Shown here: piece by piece, positions 49,511-60,120 of the stretch
How the letters are laid out: every line of letters starts with the position of its first letter
How positions within the stretch are numbered: the first letter of the stretch is position 1
Source: Citrobacter sp.
GTDB lineage: Bacteria; Pseudomonadota; Gammaproteobacteria; Enterobacterales; Enterobacteriaceae
Length of the DNA: 64,000 nucleotides
Reading direction: 5' to 3'
Assembly: GCA_019415335.1 (NCBI GenBank)
Contig: DXKH01000031.1
Location: 20,960 to 84,959, forward strand
Position numbers and translations under genes: made by a program
The notes under the pieces: generated by a model
Told to the model about the DNA's origin: nothing
Seen by the model: only the letters and a program-made list of their open reading frames with translations
Databases searched by the model: none

Positions 49511-50233
49511 TCAGGAAACGTGCTGCAAAAACTCCTGCAAACGTTGGCTGGGCGGGTTTTCAATCAGGGTTTGCGGATGACCGTCTTCGGCAATACGCCC
49601 CTTGTCGATGAAGATCAGGCGCGAGGCCACTTTTTCGGCAAAGCCGATTTCGTGTGTGACGATAACCATCGTCATCCCTTCTTCCGCCAGATCCTGCATG
49701 ACTTTCAACACTTCATGACGCAGTTCCGGATCGAGCGCGGAAGTCGGTTCATCAAACAGCATCATTTTCGGCTTCACCGCCAGGGCGCGGGCAATAGCAA
49801 CACGCTGCTGTTGACCGCCGGAAAGCTCAGAAGGGTAGTGATGGGCGCGCTCGGCCAGACCCACTTTCGCCAGCAGCTCTTTTGCCTGCTTCTCGGCAGC
49901 GTCTTTCTTCGTTCCACGCACGCGCAGCGGGCCAAACATGACGTTTTCCAGCGCGGTCAGGTGAGGGAATAGATAGAACTGCTGGAATACCATTCCGGCT
50001 TCCTGACGAATCAGGCGCTCGTCGACCTTCGGGTCGTTGACCTTCAGCCCATCAACGAACAGATCGCCGGAGGTGATCTCTTCGAGTTTATTAATGCAGC
50101 GCAACAGCGTGGATTTACCAGAGCCTGATGGCCCGATAATCACCACCACTTCACCCTGCTTAATGTTCAGATCAATGTTATGCAGCACCTGGGTCGGGCC
50201 AAAATGCTTTGAGACGTTTTTAAATTCAATCAC
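49511..50233 (-). CDS. glnQ: Glutamine ABC transporter ATP-binding protein
   Basis: GlnQ drives high-affinity glutamine uptake. The 240-residue product has GPSGSGKST near residue 34, [15 protein letters not shown] near 135, [12 protein letters not shown] near 158 and the switch histidine in VTHEIGFA near 192, all as in polar amino acid ABC ATPases. Its start overlaps the glnP stop by 4 bases. It is the last gene of glnHPQ. Confidence 0.97.
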   Translation of the reverse strand: MIEFKNVSKHFGPTQVLHNIDLNIKQGEVVVIIGPSGSGKSTLLRCINKLEEITSGDLFVDGLKVNDPKVDERLIRQEAGMVFQQFYLFPHLTALENVMFGPLRVRGTKKDAAEKQAKELLAKVGLAERAHHYPSELSGGQQQRVAIARALAVKPKMMLFDEPTSALDPELRHEVLKVMQDLAEEGMTMVIVTHEIGFAEKVASRLIFIDKGRIAEDGHPQTLIENPPSQRLQEFLQHVS

Positions 50234-50889
50234 AGGATTTTCATCCTTCTTTCCAGACTACGAAGCACGATGTTCAGGACTTGCGTGATGATGAGATAGA
50301 TAACCCCCACCGCGGTCCAGATTTCCAGGGCACGGAAGTTACCGGCAATAATCTCCTGACCGCTACGAGTCAGTTCCGCTGCGCCGATGACGATAAACAG
50401 CGATGTATCTTTGATACTGATGATTAACTGGTTACCGAGCGAAGGCAGCATACGGCGCAGCGCGAGCGGCATGATCACATGAAGGATGGTTTCGCGACGG
50501 GAAAGACCCAGCGCCAGACCGGCTTCGCTGAACCCTTTATGGATCGACAGGACTGAACCACGGGTGATTTCCGCGATATAAGCACCTGAGTTAATCATGA
50601 TCGTAATAACGGCGGCGCTGAAGGTATCGATGCGCAAGTCCGGGAAAGCCATCGGCAGGGCAAAATAGATGTACATCACCTGGACGACGATCGGCGTGCC
50701 GCGGATGACTTCAATGAAGACGAGAGAGACGTGATTGGCGATCCAGCCGCCATAGGTACGGGCTAAACCCGCCAGCAAGCCAATGATGATCCCGCCAGCC
50801 AGACCGAGGATGGAGATCCACAGGGTCATTTTGGCACCCTCAAGTAGGATCGGAATGGCGGGCCAGATGGCACTCCAGTCAAACTGCAT
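50230..50889 (-). CDS. glnP: Glutamine ABC transporter permease
   Basis: GlnP is the inner-membrane channel of the glutamine transporter, working as a homodimer. The 219-residue protein has five membrane segments and the EAA loop [29 protein letters not shown] near residue 134, which contacts Gln[18 protein letters not shown] near 63 is also typical of the HisMQ group. It lies 86 bases after glnH, across an attenuating hairpin. Confidence 0.97.
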   Translation of the reverse strand: MQFDWSAIWPAIPILLEGAKMTLWISILGLAGGIIIGLLAGLARTYGGWIANHVSLVFIEVIRGTPIVVQVMYIYFALPMAFPDLRIDTFSAAVITIMINSGAYIAEITRGSVLSIHKGFSEAGLALGLSRRETILHVIMPLALRRMLPSLGNQLIISIKDTSLFIVIGAAELTRSGQEIIAGNFRALEIWTAVGVIYLIITQVLNIVLRSLERRMKIL

Positions 50890-50924
50890 ATGTAGTTCCT
50901 GTTACCGTGGTGAAAAAAATCAAA

Positions 50925-50952
50925 TGCCCGGTACGCTTAGCGCCCCCGGGCA
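50925..50952 (-). terminator. Attenuating hairpin between glnH and glnP
   Basis: TGCCCGG and CCGGGCA form a 7-bp stem; on the minus strand it is followed by TTTGATTTTTTTC. Its position suggests partial termination, so that the binding protein is made in excess of the membrane parts. Confidence 0.75.
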
Positions 50953-50975
50953 ACATCTGAAGGCAAAACGTCTTA

Positions 50976-51809
<834 letters not shown>

Positions 51810-51864
51810 TTAACAAGAGGGTATCGCACTCTTCTGCACAGTTAGCGGCGCAAAACTCGCTTTT

Positions 51865-51893
51865 TGCACCATGTTGGGGCACTGATTTAGTGC
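51865..51893. promoter_or_regulatory. Two NtrC (NRI) sites upstream of glnH
   Basis: TGCACCATGTTGGGGCA (51865-51881) fits the NtrC consensus TGCACCA-N3-TGGTGCA at 13 of 14 positions, and GCACTGATTTAGTGC (51879-51893) is a second inverted site overlapping it. They are about 90 bases from the sigma-54 promoter, a normal enhancer distance. The rest of the 51723-52038 gap shows no gene. Confidence 0.8.
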
Positions 51894-52038
51894 AACCCAA
51901 AGGCGGTGTGAACGGTCTGCCTATTTAGCGCAAAGATCGTTGATAAAACAATCTTTCGTTAACGATTGTGTGAGGTGATTATTACAAATATTTTACTTTG
52001 CAGCGGAGGTGTCATGATGTGGTGCACCATAAAAGTGC

Positions 52039-52064
52039 AAAACCCCCGCCGTGGCGAGGGTTTT
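52039..52064. terminator. Bidirectional terminator after dps
   Basis: AAAACCC with CGCC and GGCG with GGGTTTT form a stem with one unpaired base on each side around GT. The flanking A and T runs would end transcription from dps on the minus strand. Confidence 0.82.
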
Positions 52065-52086
52065 AGAGGGAATACTTATGACGCGA

Positions 52087-52898
<812 letters not shown>

Positions 52899-53786
52899 TT
52901 AATTTACATCAACCGCTTTTATTTTGCTCTCCCGTCGAATCGTCAGCGTCGACCCCATTGAGGCAGCAATAATCGCGGCGAGTGCCAGCAACTGGACAGG
53001 CGTCAGCGTTTCGCCCAGAAACAGAATGCCTGCCACGGCGGCCAGTGCCGGTTCCATACTCATCAGCGTACCAAAGGTGCGCGTAGGCAGACGGGTTAAG
53101 GCAATCATCTCCAGCGAGTAGGGGAGCGCTGTCGAGAGAACCGCAACGGCCAGACCCAGCGGAATCACCGACCAGTGCCAGAGCGCTTCCCCTGCCTGTA
53201 CCGCCCCAAGCGGGACGAAAACCAGAGCGGCAATCAGCGAGCCTACCGCGACGGTGGCCGGGCCGTGTTCAGCACCGGCGCGTTGACCGCTAAGAATATA
53301 GATAGCCCAACAGGCACCCGCGCCCAGCGCCATGGCGGCACCGAACAGATCGACATGCGAAACGTCCTGACCCAGAGGCAGCAGGAACCAGAGCCCCAGA
53401 ACGGCGAGCACCACCCAGATAAAATCAACGGGGCGTCGCGATGAGAACAGGGCCACCGCCAGCGGCCCGGTAAACTCCAGCGCGACCGCGATCCCCAACG
53501 GGACCGTCTGAATCGACAGATAGAAGAGGTAGTTCATTCCCCCCAACGACAGTCCGTAAAAAAGCAGCGGCAGACGCTGCTCTTTGGCAAACCGCAGACG
53601 CCATGGCTTGAAGAAGACAATAAGAATCAGCGTGCCCAGGGCCAGACGGAGGGCGGTCACGCCGGGCGCGCCAACCAGCGGAAACAATGATTTTGCCAGC
53701 GATGCGCCGCTCTGGATCGAGGCCATGGCGATAAGCAGTACTAAAATAGGCAACCAAACTGGCGTTTTACGTGACGACCCTGGCAT
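52899..53786 (-). CDS. rhtA: Threonine/homoserine exporter RhtA
   Basis: RhtA exports threonine and homoserine across the inner membrane. The 295-residue product has ten membrane segments in two EamA repeats; GVTALRLALGTLILI and LEFTGPLAVALFSSRRPVDF lie in the first, and LPYSLEMIALTRLPTRTFGTLMSMEPALAA in the second. The ATG at 53786 (MPGSSRK) matches E. coli; another ATG 15 bases upstream is less likely. It is divergent from ompX. Confidence 0.95.
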   Translation of the reverse strand: MPGSSRKTPVWLPILVLLIAMASIQSGASLAKSLFPLVGAPGVTALRLALGTLILIVFFKPWRLRFAKEQRLPLLFYGLSLGGMNYLFYLSIQTVPLGIAVALEFTGPLAVALFSSRRPVDFIWVVLAVLGLWFLLPLGQDVSHVDLFGAAMALGAGACWAIYILSGQRAGAEHGPATVAVGSLIAALVFVPLGAVQAGEALWHWSVIPLGLAVAVLSTALPYSLEMIALTRLPTRTFGTLMSMEPALAAVAGILFLGETLTPVQLLALAAIIAASMGSTLTIRRESKIKAVDVN

Positions 53787-54174
53787 CCGTTCTCCCGACA
53801 TAACTGTAGATACACGGCATCCGGCAATCTGCCTGATTTGTGTATAGAAAAGTAAAAGAGGCAGTGTAATGGAAATAACCTTCTGCGGTTGAGTCTTCGT
53901 TGAAAAAAAATTCCTGGAAAGCCGTAAAATGGCGGCAAGTTGATGGATTAATGCGCTGGCAGATTAGGAATAATCTGGATGAATGTCCTTTGTTATGCGC
54001 GTAATAATGGGGCAAATATCTGGAAAAGTGATGTTAATTGAAAGAGATAGCGGCTCATAGAAATGTTCTGTTACATGAAATGGTCCGTTAGACATCACTA
54101 ATCGCAAAGAGTTTCTCATCAATTTTTGATATATTTAACGCTTAGGATTTATTTGAAGCACATTTGAGGTGGTT
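53787..54174. other. rhtA-ompX divergent regulatory gap
   Basis: The 388-base gap is AT-rich near ompX and must hold both promoters. The ompX leader ends CATTTGAGGTGGTT, which includes the ribosome site. I see no gene or strong palindrome here. Confidence 0.5.
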
Positions 54175-54690
54175 ATGAAAAAAATTGCATGTCTTTCAGC
54201 ACTGGCCGCTGTTCTGGCTATCTCCGCAGGTTCCGCAGTAGCTGCGACTTCTACCGTTACCGGTGGCTATGCTCAGAGCGATGCTCAGGGCGCAGCGAAC
54301 AAAATGAACGGTTTCAACCTGAAGTATCGCTATGAGCAGGACAACAACCCACTGGGTGTGATCGGTTCCTTCACTTACACCGAAAAAGATCGTACTAACG
54401 GTGCAGGCGATTACAACAAAACTCAGTACTACGGCATCACTGCTGGTCCGGCTTACCGTCTGAACGACTGGGCAAGCATCTACGGTGTTGTGGGTGTGGG
54501 TTACGGTAAATTCCAGGACACCAACTACCCGACGCATAAAGATGACACCAGCGATTATGGTTTCTCTTATGGCGCAGGTGTGCAGTTCAACCCGATCGAA
54601 AACGTTGCTCTGGACTTCTCTTACGAGCAGAGTCGTATTCGTAGCGTTGACGTTGGCACCTGGATCGCAGGCGTCGGTTACCGCTTCTAA
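54175..54690 (+). CDS. ompX: Outer-membrane protein X
   Basis: OmpX is an eight-stranded beta barrel of the Ail/Lom family. The 171-residue precursor has signal peptide MKKIACLSALAAVLAISAG to VAATS (cleaved near residue 23) and alternating strands ending in GVGYRF with the terminal phenylalanine recognised by Bam. The ATG at 54175 is preferred to an upstream in-frame start at 54169. Its normal terminator is interrupted 25 bases downstream by an IS4-family element. Confidence 0.97.
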   Translation: MKKIACLSALAAVLAISAGSAVAATSTVTGGYAQSDAQGAANKMNGFNLKYRYEQDNNPLGVIGSFTYTEKDRTNGAGDYNKTQYYGITAGPAYRLNDWASIYGVVGVGYGKFQDTNYPTHKDDTSDYGFSYGAGVQFNPIENVALDFSYEQSRIRSVDVGTWIAGVGYRF

Positions 54691-54714
54691 TCACGTCGGT
54701 GATATAAAAAATCC

Positions 54715-54725
54715 GCCTCAAGGGG
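54715..54725. repeat. Left target-site duplication of the IS
   Basis: GCCTCAAGGGG directly precedes the element and is repeated at 56142-56152. An 11-bp duplication is typical of IS4. Confidence 0.93.
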
Positions 54726-54783
54726 TAACACCGATCGGTTAAGCAAAATGATCGGTTGAACGATCCGGTGGGTAGACGACAAT

Positions 54784-54815
54784 AGCCTCATCAATTCTCT
54801 GATGGGGCTTTTTTT
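54784..54815 (+). terminator. Terminator-like hairpin directly before the transposase start
   Basis: AGCCTCATCA pairs with TGATGGGGCT (one G-T pair) around ATTCTC and is followed by a run of seven or eight T that abuts the ATG at 54816. It would stop transcription entering the IS from ompX and may restrict ribosome access. Confidence 0.78.
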
Positions 54816-56132
54816 ATGCTTTCGACCTGGCTTGACGATACGCAGACCTGGGCTGAACCCGCTTCACTTTCCTGTTTTCAGCGCGCCATTCCTCTTGAGT
54901 GGATTTCTCAAGTGCTTAATTCCACCAATAAAGCCAGTATCCGTAAACGTAAGCTCCCCGCAGAACTCGTGGTCTGGCTGATTGTCGGGATGGGTCTGTA
55001 CCGTGACCGTTCCATCACTGACGTGGTGACAAAACTTGACCTCGTCCTCAGTTCGCAGGAGGGGGAAACCCTTGCCGCCAGCTCCATTGCCCAGGCCCGT
55101 CAAAGGCTCAGTGATGAACCGCTTCGGGAACTCTTCACCCTGACAGCCAGACACTGGACTCAGCAGGAAGATAAGGATGACCTCTGGCACGACCTTCGCC
55201 TCTTTGCCGTTGATGGCACGCTCTTTCGTACCCCTGATACGCCTGAGCTTGCGGAACATTTTGAGTATATAAAACACCGCCCGGACAGACACACTGAATA
55301 TCCGATGGTCAGGCTGTGCGCTCTGATGTCACTGCGTAGCCGGTTAATCCATGATGTTAAATTCGGCCCGGCGAATACCAGCGAAGTGAATTACGCGAAG
55401 CCGTTATCGGTACAGGCGAACAGTCTTACGCTGTTTGACCGCTGTTACTTATCGGCAGGGTTACTGATTAACTGGCAGCGAAAGCAGCAGGAAGCACACT
55501 GGCTGGTTCCCCTGAAGGGCAATACAAAATACCGGATACTGGAAACGTTCGGAGAAGGAGACCATCTGGTGGAGATGCAGGTCTCACCACAGGCCCGGAA
55601 ACAGGACTGCTCGCTGCCTGAATACTGGCAGGCCAGACTGATAGAATGTGAGGGCGAAGCAGGTGGTTACAGAGGTTTTATCACCTCTCTGACAGCACCG
55701 GAACAGTATCCGGCAGACTCGCTGCGTTATGTGTATCAGGAAAGATGGAGTATAGAAAATGGTTACGGCGAGCTGAAACAGTTCCAGTTGGGCACAGCGA
55801 CGCTATTGCGCAGCCAGAAAGTGAGCGGGATTTACCAGGAAATCTGGGGTCTGTTGACAGCCTATAATCTGATCAGAATGGAGATGAGTCAGATAGCCCG
55901 GGAAGCAGAGGTGCCTCCGCTTCGAATAAGCTTCGTGATGGCGATGAGGCTGATCCAGGATGAACTCATCTGGTGCTCACTGAGCAAACCGGGGACAATC
56001 CCGACGAAACTGAAGAAAATGCGGGAGAATGTGAAGCAATTTATCCTGCCAGAAAAGAGAAGACGGCCCAAAGAAAGGACCGTCAGGATCTCAAAAACCC
56101 AGTATCCCGTTCACTCAAAACATCTTAAGTGA
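54816..56132 (+). CDS. IS4-family DDE transposase
   Basis: The 438-residue transposase has an IS4-type N-terminal domain (LNSTNKASIRKRKLPAELVVWLIVGMGLYRDRSI), the first catalytic aspartate in RLFAVDGTLFRTPD near residue 131, a second in LTLFDRCYLSAG near 208 and the exact Y-2-R-3-E-6-K motif YQERWSIENGYGELK near 309. The frame is intact. No ordinary ribosome site precedes the ATG, which follows a hairpin and T-run, suggesting low expression as known for IS4. Confidence 0.95.
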   Translation: MLSTWLDDTQTWAEPASLSCFQRAIPLEWISQVLNSTNKASIRKRKLPAELVVWLIVGMGLYRDRSITDVVTKLDLVLSSQEGETLAASSIAQARQRLSDEPLRELFTLTARHWTQQEDKDDLWHDLRLFAVDGTLFRTPDTPELAEHFEYIKHRPDRHTEYPMVRLCALMSLRSRLIHDVKFGPANTSEVNYAKPLSVQANSLTLFDRCYLSAGLLINWQRKQQEAHWLVPLKGNTKYRILETFGEGDHLVEMQVSPQARKQDCSLPEYWQARLIECEGEAGGYRGFITSLTAPEQYPADSLRYVYQERWSIENGYGELKQFQLGTATLLRSQKVSGIYQEIWGLLTAYNLIRMEMSQIAREAEVPPLRISFVMAMRLIQDELIWCSLSKPGTIPTKLKKMRENVKQFILPEKRRRPKERTVRISKTQYPVHSKHLK

Positions 56133-56141
56133 ACGGTGTTA

Positions 56142-56152
56142 GCCTCAAGGGG
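56142..56152. repeat. Right target-site duplication of the IS
   Basis: GCCTCAAGGGG follows the right end of the element and is identical to the left copy. The next bases, CGGATTTTTTTT, are the second arm of the split terminator. Confidence 0.93.
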
Positions 56153-56183
56153 CGGATTTTTTTTGGTTGCTATTCGCGAATGT

Positions 56184-57770
56184 TTAGCGCGATTTGGTGC
56201 TAAAAATGTCGGTTCCCAGGTGGTTGTAATCCACCTTCTGCAGTTTGAAGTTGGTGATATACACCGGCCCCGCCTTCTGTTCAGAGATAAACCGGTACTT
56301 CATCTTAATCTCTTTTGCGCTAATCCCTGTCCACTGTGAGAAGAAGCCCAAGAAGTCATTGGCGGAACGCCGCGCTTTGACGACCTTGTGCGCTTTGTCA
56401 TCGCTGGAAAGCACCATAAACGGAACCTGGAAGTTTTGCTGGAACTGGTCATCATGCGCCAGATATTGCACTTCCTTCCCACGCTCTTTAAAGGCAAGAC
56501 CGTGATCGGAGAAATACACCAGCGAGAAACTGCCGCCGCTGTTGCGAAGCTGATCGTACAGTTTTCGCAGCAGTTCGTCCGTCTGGGTCATGGTATAGAG
56601 GTAGCAGGAGGTCTCTTTCGACTGTACGAACGTGTCGTACTTTCCTTTTGTCCGGTCACAGGCCTGCGGATGAGAACCCATCAGATGCAGGACAATCAGC
56701 TGCGGTTGGGTACGTTCGGTTTCCAGCACCTGCGCGGTCATTTTTAACAACGCCTCGTCCTGGGTGTTTTTGTCCGCTTCGAAGTCGCCGCTTTTCAGAA
56801 ACTGCACTTCATCAGCCCGCTTCGCGATACTGGCGATGGCGGTATCGTATTCGCCAATTTGTCCCTGATTCGAGAACCACCAGGTCTGGAAACCGGCGCG
56901 GTTTGCCAGCGTGACAAAGTTATCCTGATACTGCGGCTTATCGTCAACGACCCGGTTGAGGGTCAGCCCGAGTGATTTTTGCGTTGACCCGCTGGCCGCA
57001 ACGTAATCGGTGAACAGATAGCCGTTGACGCTGCTGGCAAACGGGGTGTTATCCCAATGGCCGCCAAATGCACCCAGCGCATCACGGCGAGCGCTTTCAC
57101 CGATCACCACCACGTAGGTGTGATACTTCGGCTTCACGGCGGTGACGGTCCAGGTGTCTTTCATGCTGGCGAATTTCGCCATGCGTTCCTGCTCGTCAAT
57201 CACTTCATTGTTATTGACGATGACGTCTTTGGCGAAGCGGAACACCGGGTAGCCGGTATCCTTTAATTTAAACACACCGCCCCAGGCCAGATTTTGCACG
57301 GGGGTGACAAAAAAAGCGATGACGCTGAACAGCAGACACAGAGTGTCATATTTATTCCAGCGCTTTTTCTCTTCGCTGGGTTTACGGCGCACGGCAATCA
57401 CGCCAAGGGCAAAGATAAACACGCCCATCAGGTAATTGTACCAGGGGAAGATCGTCAGGATCTCCGTGGACTCTTCCATGTTGGTCGAGTGCAGTGCCAG
57501 CAGCGTATTAAAGTTTGGCGATCCGTAGGCCTGACCGAAAGGAAAGTAGAAGGCGGCGACAAGCGAGCAAACGCCGATCAGCACCTTTTGCGCTTTTGGC
57601 GCACTCCGCCAGAGCAACTGTAATATGCAGGTAAAAGCCAGGGTATACAGCAGACTAAACGGATAGCCCAGCGCCAGGTTGATCAGCAGGGACTGCAACA
57701 CATAAAAGCCAGCCCACGGGCTAAGGGCCCGGCTGCGAGCAAGAAGTGAGTCTTTGACGGTTAAATTCAT
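56184..57770 (-). CDS. opgE: OpgE, phosphoethanolamine transferase for osmoregulated periplasmic glucans
   Basis: The 528-residue protein belongs to the EptA/OpgE alkaline-phosphatase-like family. Five membrane segments occupy about residues 15-165. The periplasmic domain has VVVIGESARRDALGAFGG near 220, GSTQKSLGLTLNR near 261 with the nucleophilic threonine region, LIVLHLMGSHPQACDR near 357 and YFSDHGLAF near 423. E. coli OpgE (YbiP) adds phosphoethanolamine to periplasmic glucans. Transcription runs toward the IS, which has removed its downstream terminator. Confidence 0.93.
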   Translation of the reverse strand: MNLTVKDSLLARSRALSPWAGFYVLQSLLINLALGYPFSLLYTLAFTCILQLLWRSAPKAQKVLIGVCSLVAAFYFPFGQAYGSPNFNTLLALHSTNMEESTEILTIFPWYNYLMGVFIFALGVIAVRRKPSEEKKRWNKYDTLCLLFSVIAFFVTPVQNLAWGGVFKLKDTGYPVFRFAKDVIVNNNEVIDEQERMAKFASMKDTWTVTAVKPKYHTYVVVIGESARRDALGAFGGHWDNTPFASSVNGYLFTDYVAASGSTQKSLGLTLNRVVDDKPQYQDNFVTLANRAGFQTWWFSNQGQIGEYDTAIASIAKRADEVQFLKSGDFEADKNTQDEALLKMTAQVLETERTQPQLIVLHLMGSHPQACDRTKGKYDTFVQSKETSCYLYTMTQTDELLRKLYDQLRNSGGSFSLVYFSDHGLAFKERGKEVQYLAHDDQFQQNFQVPFMVLSSDDKAHKVVKARRSANDFLGFFSQWTGISAKEIKMKYRFISEQKAGPVYITNFKLQKVDYNHLGTDIFSTKSR

Positions 57771-58026
57771 ATGCCACTATCGTAAAAACGCCATGTGCTT
57801 ACCCTGGCGCCAAGGGTCATTACCTGCTGAGAGTGCGTGAAGAGGGGAAGAGGTCCGCATCTGCGAGCCGCAAGTTAGGCAGGGCTGCAAGAAGATAGAG
57901 CGTGTGAATGTGAAGGTCAACGGGCAGACAGAAATTGTTTTGCGAAGGGGTTAGCAAATCCGGTAAAAAGAAGGGCTATTTTGACATAAACAGGAGTGTA
58001 ACGGCCGAATATGACAGCCAGATGAA

Positions 58027-58046
58027 GCGGCGTACCGCGACGCCGC
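58027..58046. terminator. GC-rich hairpin after mntS
   Basis: GCGGCGT and ACGCCGC form a perfect 7-bp stem with a 6-base loop directly after the mntS stop on the minus strand. Only a weak T-rich stretch follows. Confidence 0.55.
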
Positions 58047-58047
58047 G

Positions 58048-58176
58048 TTATTTTTCTGAGGGTTTATCCTGCTCAGGTTTGCTGTTGATCATATCGCACA
58101 GCATGGAGAGCAGCATTAACCGGACTTTAAAGGGAGAGTGACTAAACACGCGCATACACCTCTTGAACTCGTTCAT
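58048..58176 (-). CDS. mntS: MntS, 42-residue manganese-response small protein
   Basis: A short open frame on the minus strand encodes MNEFKRCMRVFSHSPFKVR and continues with LMLLSMLCDMINSKPEQDK to SEK, 42 residues, nearly the same as E. coli MntS. A strong AGGAGG ribosome site lies 5 bases before the ATG. MntS is repressed by MntR with manganese and raises available Mn2+, reportedly by limiting the exporter MntP. It is divergent from mntR and shares two MntR boxes. The gap from here to opgE (57771-58026) shows no other gene. Confidence 0.94.
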   Translation of the reverse strand: MNEFKRCMRVFSHSPFKVRLMLLSMLCDMINSKPEQDKPSEK

Positions 58177-58234
58177 ATTGACCTCCTGACTTTCTGGTCC
58201 CTCGATCCGTGAGGGATGACGGCATTACATACAG

Positions 58235-58271
58235 ATATAGCACAGGCTATATTATATAGCTATTGCTAAAA
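58235..58271. promoter_or_regulatory. Two MntR boxes between mntS and mntR
   Basis: ATATAGC-ACAG-GCTATAT (58235-58252) is a perfect inverted repeat, and ATATAGC-TATT-GCTAAAA (58254-58271) is a second, less symmetrical copy. They match the MntR operators known at mntH and mntS in E. coli. Confidence 0.85.
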
Positions 58272-58361
58272 CGTTAATTTTTTGTGCCCGGGCAACTCTG
58301 GTTTACAATGGACGCTCTCCAATTAGATGCTGTTAACGCGTCACAGGAATGAGGAAGCAGA

Positions 58362-58835
58362 ATGAGTCGTCGCGCAGGTATGCCAACAACAAAAAAAGTG
58401 ACGCAGTTAGTGAACGTTGAGGAACACGTTGAAGGGTTTCGTCAGGTGCGAGAGGCGCATCGCCGTGAACTGATCGACGACTATGTTGAGTTGATTTCTG
58501 ACCTGATTATTGAAGTCGGCGAGGCGCGTCAGGTGGATATGGCTGCCCGGCTCGGGGTGTCTCAGCCGACGGTAGCCAAGATGCTCAAGCGTCTGGCCTC
58601 GGTGGGGCTGATCGAAATGATCCCCTGGCGCGGGGTTTTCTTAACTCCGGAAGGGGAGAAGCTGGCGCAGGAAAGCCGTGAACGCCATCAGATTGTAGAG
58701 AACTTCCTGCTGGTGCTGGGTGTGAGTGCAGAGATTGCCCGTCGCGATGCCGAGGGGATGGAGCACCATGTCAGCCAGGAGACGCTGGACGCATTCCGTT
58801 TGTTCACTGAGCAGCATGGAACTTCCGTTGAATGA
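58362..58835 (+). CDS. mntR: Manganese-responsive regulator MntR
   Basis: MntR is a DtxR-family regulator that with Mn2+ represses mntH and mntS and activates mntP. The 157-residue product has the winged helix [42 protein letters not shown] near residues 52-93 and the metal-binding dimer domain, with His and Glu in [16 protein letters not shown] and [16 protein letters not shown]. Its stop overlaps the ybiR start as ATGA. Confidence 0.96.
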   Translation: MSRRAGMPTTKKVTQLVNVEEHVEGFRQVREAHRRELIDDYVELISDLIIEVGEARQVDMAARLGVSQPTVAKMLKRLASVGLIEMIPWRGVFLTPEGEKLAQESRERHQIVENFLLVLGVSAEIARRDAEGMEHHVSQETLDAFRLFTEQHGTSVE

Positions 58836-59941
58836 ACCTGCCTTTCTTACGGGCGCTGAAACGTGACCGTTTTTTTCAGCTATTGATTGTCGTTGGTGTG
58901 GCGTTGAGTCTGTGGGTGCCGTTCACGCCACGGACCTGGCCCGGCGCCATTGACTGGCACACCATTATCACCCTCAGCGGTCTGATGTTGCTGACCAAAG
59001 GCGTAGAGCTTAGCGGCTACTTCGATGTCCTGGGGCGTAAAATGACCCGCCGCTTTGCGACCGAACGCCGTCTGGCGATGTTCATGGTGTTGGCTGCGGC
59101 GCTGCTGTCGACCTTTCTGACCAACGATGTCGCGCTCTTTATCGTCGTTCCACTAACGATCACTCTGAAGAAGCTGTGTGCAATACCGGTTAATCGGCTG
59201 ATCATCTTTGAAGCGCTGGCGGTGAACGCTGGTTCATTGCTGACACCGATCGGTAATCCGCAAAACATTCTGTTGTGGGGGCGTTCCGGGCTCTCATTTT
59301 TGGCCTTTATCAGCCAGATGGCACCGCTTGCCGCCACGATGATGTTGACGCTGCTGGTCGTGTGCTGGTTTTGTTTTCCGGATAAGCCCCTGTCGTATCA
59401 CACCGGGACACGTGCGCCGCAATGGCAGCCGCGACTGGTGTGGGGATGTCTGGGGCTGTACATCGTCTTTCTGACGGCGCTGGAGCTCAAACAAGAGCTG
59501 ATGGGGCTGGCGATGGTGGCGCTGGGGTTTCTGCTACTGGCGCGGCGTGTGGTGTTAAGCGTTGACTGGACGTTGCTGCTGGTGTTTATGGCGATGTTTA
59601 TCGATGTCCATCTGCTGACGCAACTGCCGGTACTGCAGGGGACGTTAAATCACGTCGGCTCGTTGTCTGAACCCGGCCTGTGGCTGACGGCGATTGGCCT
59701 GTCGCAAGTTATCAGCAATGTCCCCAGCACCATCTTACTGTTGAACTATGTTCCTCCTGGCATATTACTGGCATGGGCGGTTAACGTCGGTGGATTCGGC
59801 TTGCTGCCGGGATCGCTGGCGAATTTAATCGCACTGCGGATGGCAAACGACCGACGCATCTGGTGGCGCTTTCATCTCTATTCCGTGCCCATGTTGATGT
59901 GGGCGGCTGTTGTCGGATTTGTTTTATTCAGGATCAGTTAG
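58832..59941 (+). CDS. ybiR: YbiR, ArsB/NhaD-type inner-membrane transporter
   Basis: The 369-residue product has about ten membrane segments and ion-transporter superfamily motifs, [20 protein letters not shown] near residue 87 and [19 protein letters not shown] near 131, repeated in inverted form as [17 protein letters not shown] near 290. Its substrate is not known. Overlap with mntR places it under the same transcript and makes a link to metal or anion balance possible. Confidence 0.93.
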   Translation: MNLPFLRALKRDRFFQLLIVVGVALSLWVPFTPRTWPGAIDWHTIITLSGLMLLTKGVELSGYFDVLGRKMTRRFATERRLAMFMVLAAALLSTFLTNDVALFIVVPLTITLKKLCAIPVNRLIIFEALAVNAGSLLTPIGNPQNILLWGRSGLSFLAFISQMAPLAATMMLTLLVVCWFCFPDKPLSYHTGTRAPQWQPRLVWGCLGLYIVFLTALELKQELMGLAMVALGFLLLARRVVLSVDWTLLLVFMAMFIDVHLLTQLPVLQGTLNHVGSLSEPGLWLTAIGLSQVISNVPSTILLLNYVPPGILLAWAVNVGGFGLLPGSLANLIALRMANDRRIWWRFHLYSVPMLMWAAVVGFVLFRIS

Positions 59942-60000
59942 GTTCCCATTTTTCTGACAAAACCGCTTCGTCATCCCGGCGAAGGGTTTTATTTGATTTA

Positions 60001-60025
60001 TTTATTTACTTTACTGTAAAGTAAA
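60001..60025. promoter_or_regulatory. Palindromic operator upstream of the RND pump gene
   Basis: TATTTACTTTAC and GTAAAGTAAATA flank a single T, a perfect 25-base palindrome about 95 bases before the pump start. Size and place suit the TetR regulator encoded after the pump. Confidence 0.82.
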
Positions 60026-60120
60026 TAAATGGACTATTTAATGAACAGGCCAGACATAGAGGTAAGGTCTCTGGCTCGTGCGATATCTGTTTAGCGGATC
60101 CGGACTGGGGGAAATTGTCT

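Larger units (their letters stand above)
54726..56141 (+). mobile_element. Complete IS4-family insertion sequence
   Basis: The element is 1416 bp. Its ends are 18-bp imperfect inverted repeats, TAACACCGATCGGTTAAG at the left and the complement of CTTAAGTGAACGGTGTTA at the right, matching at 15 of 18 positions. An exact 11-bp target duplication flanks it. Length, ends, duplication and one transposase gene all fit IS4. The intact ends and open frame indicate a recent, potentially active copy. It lies in the former ompX/opgE terminator. Confidence 0.95.
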
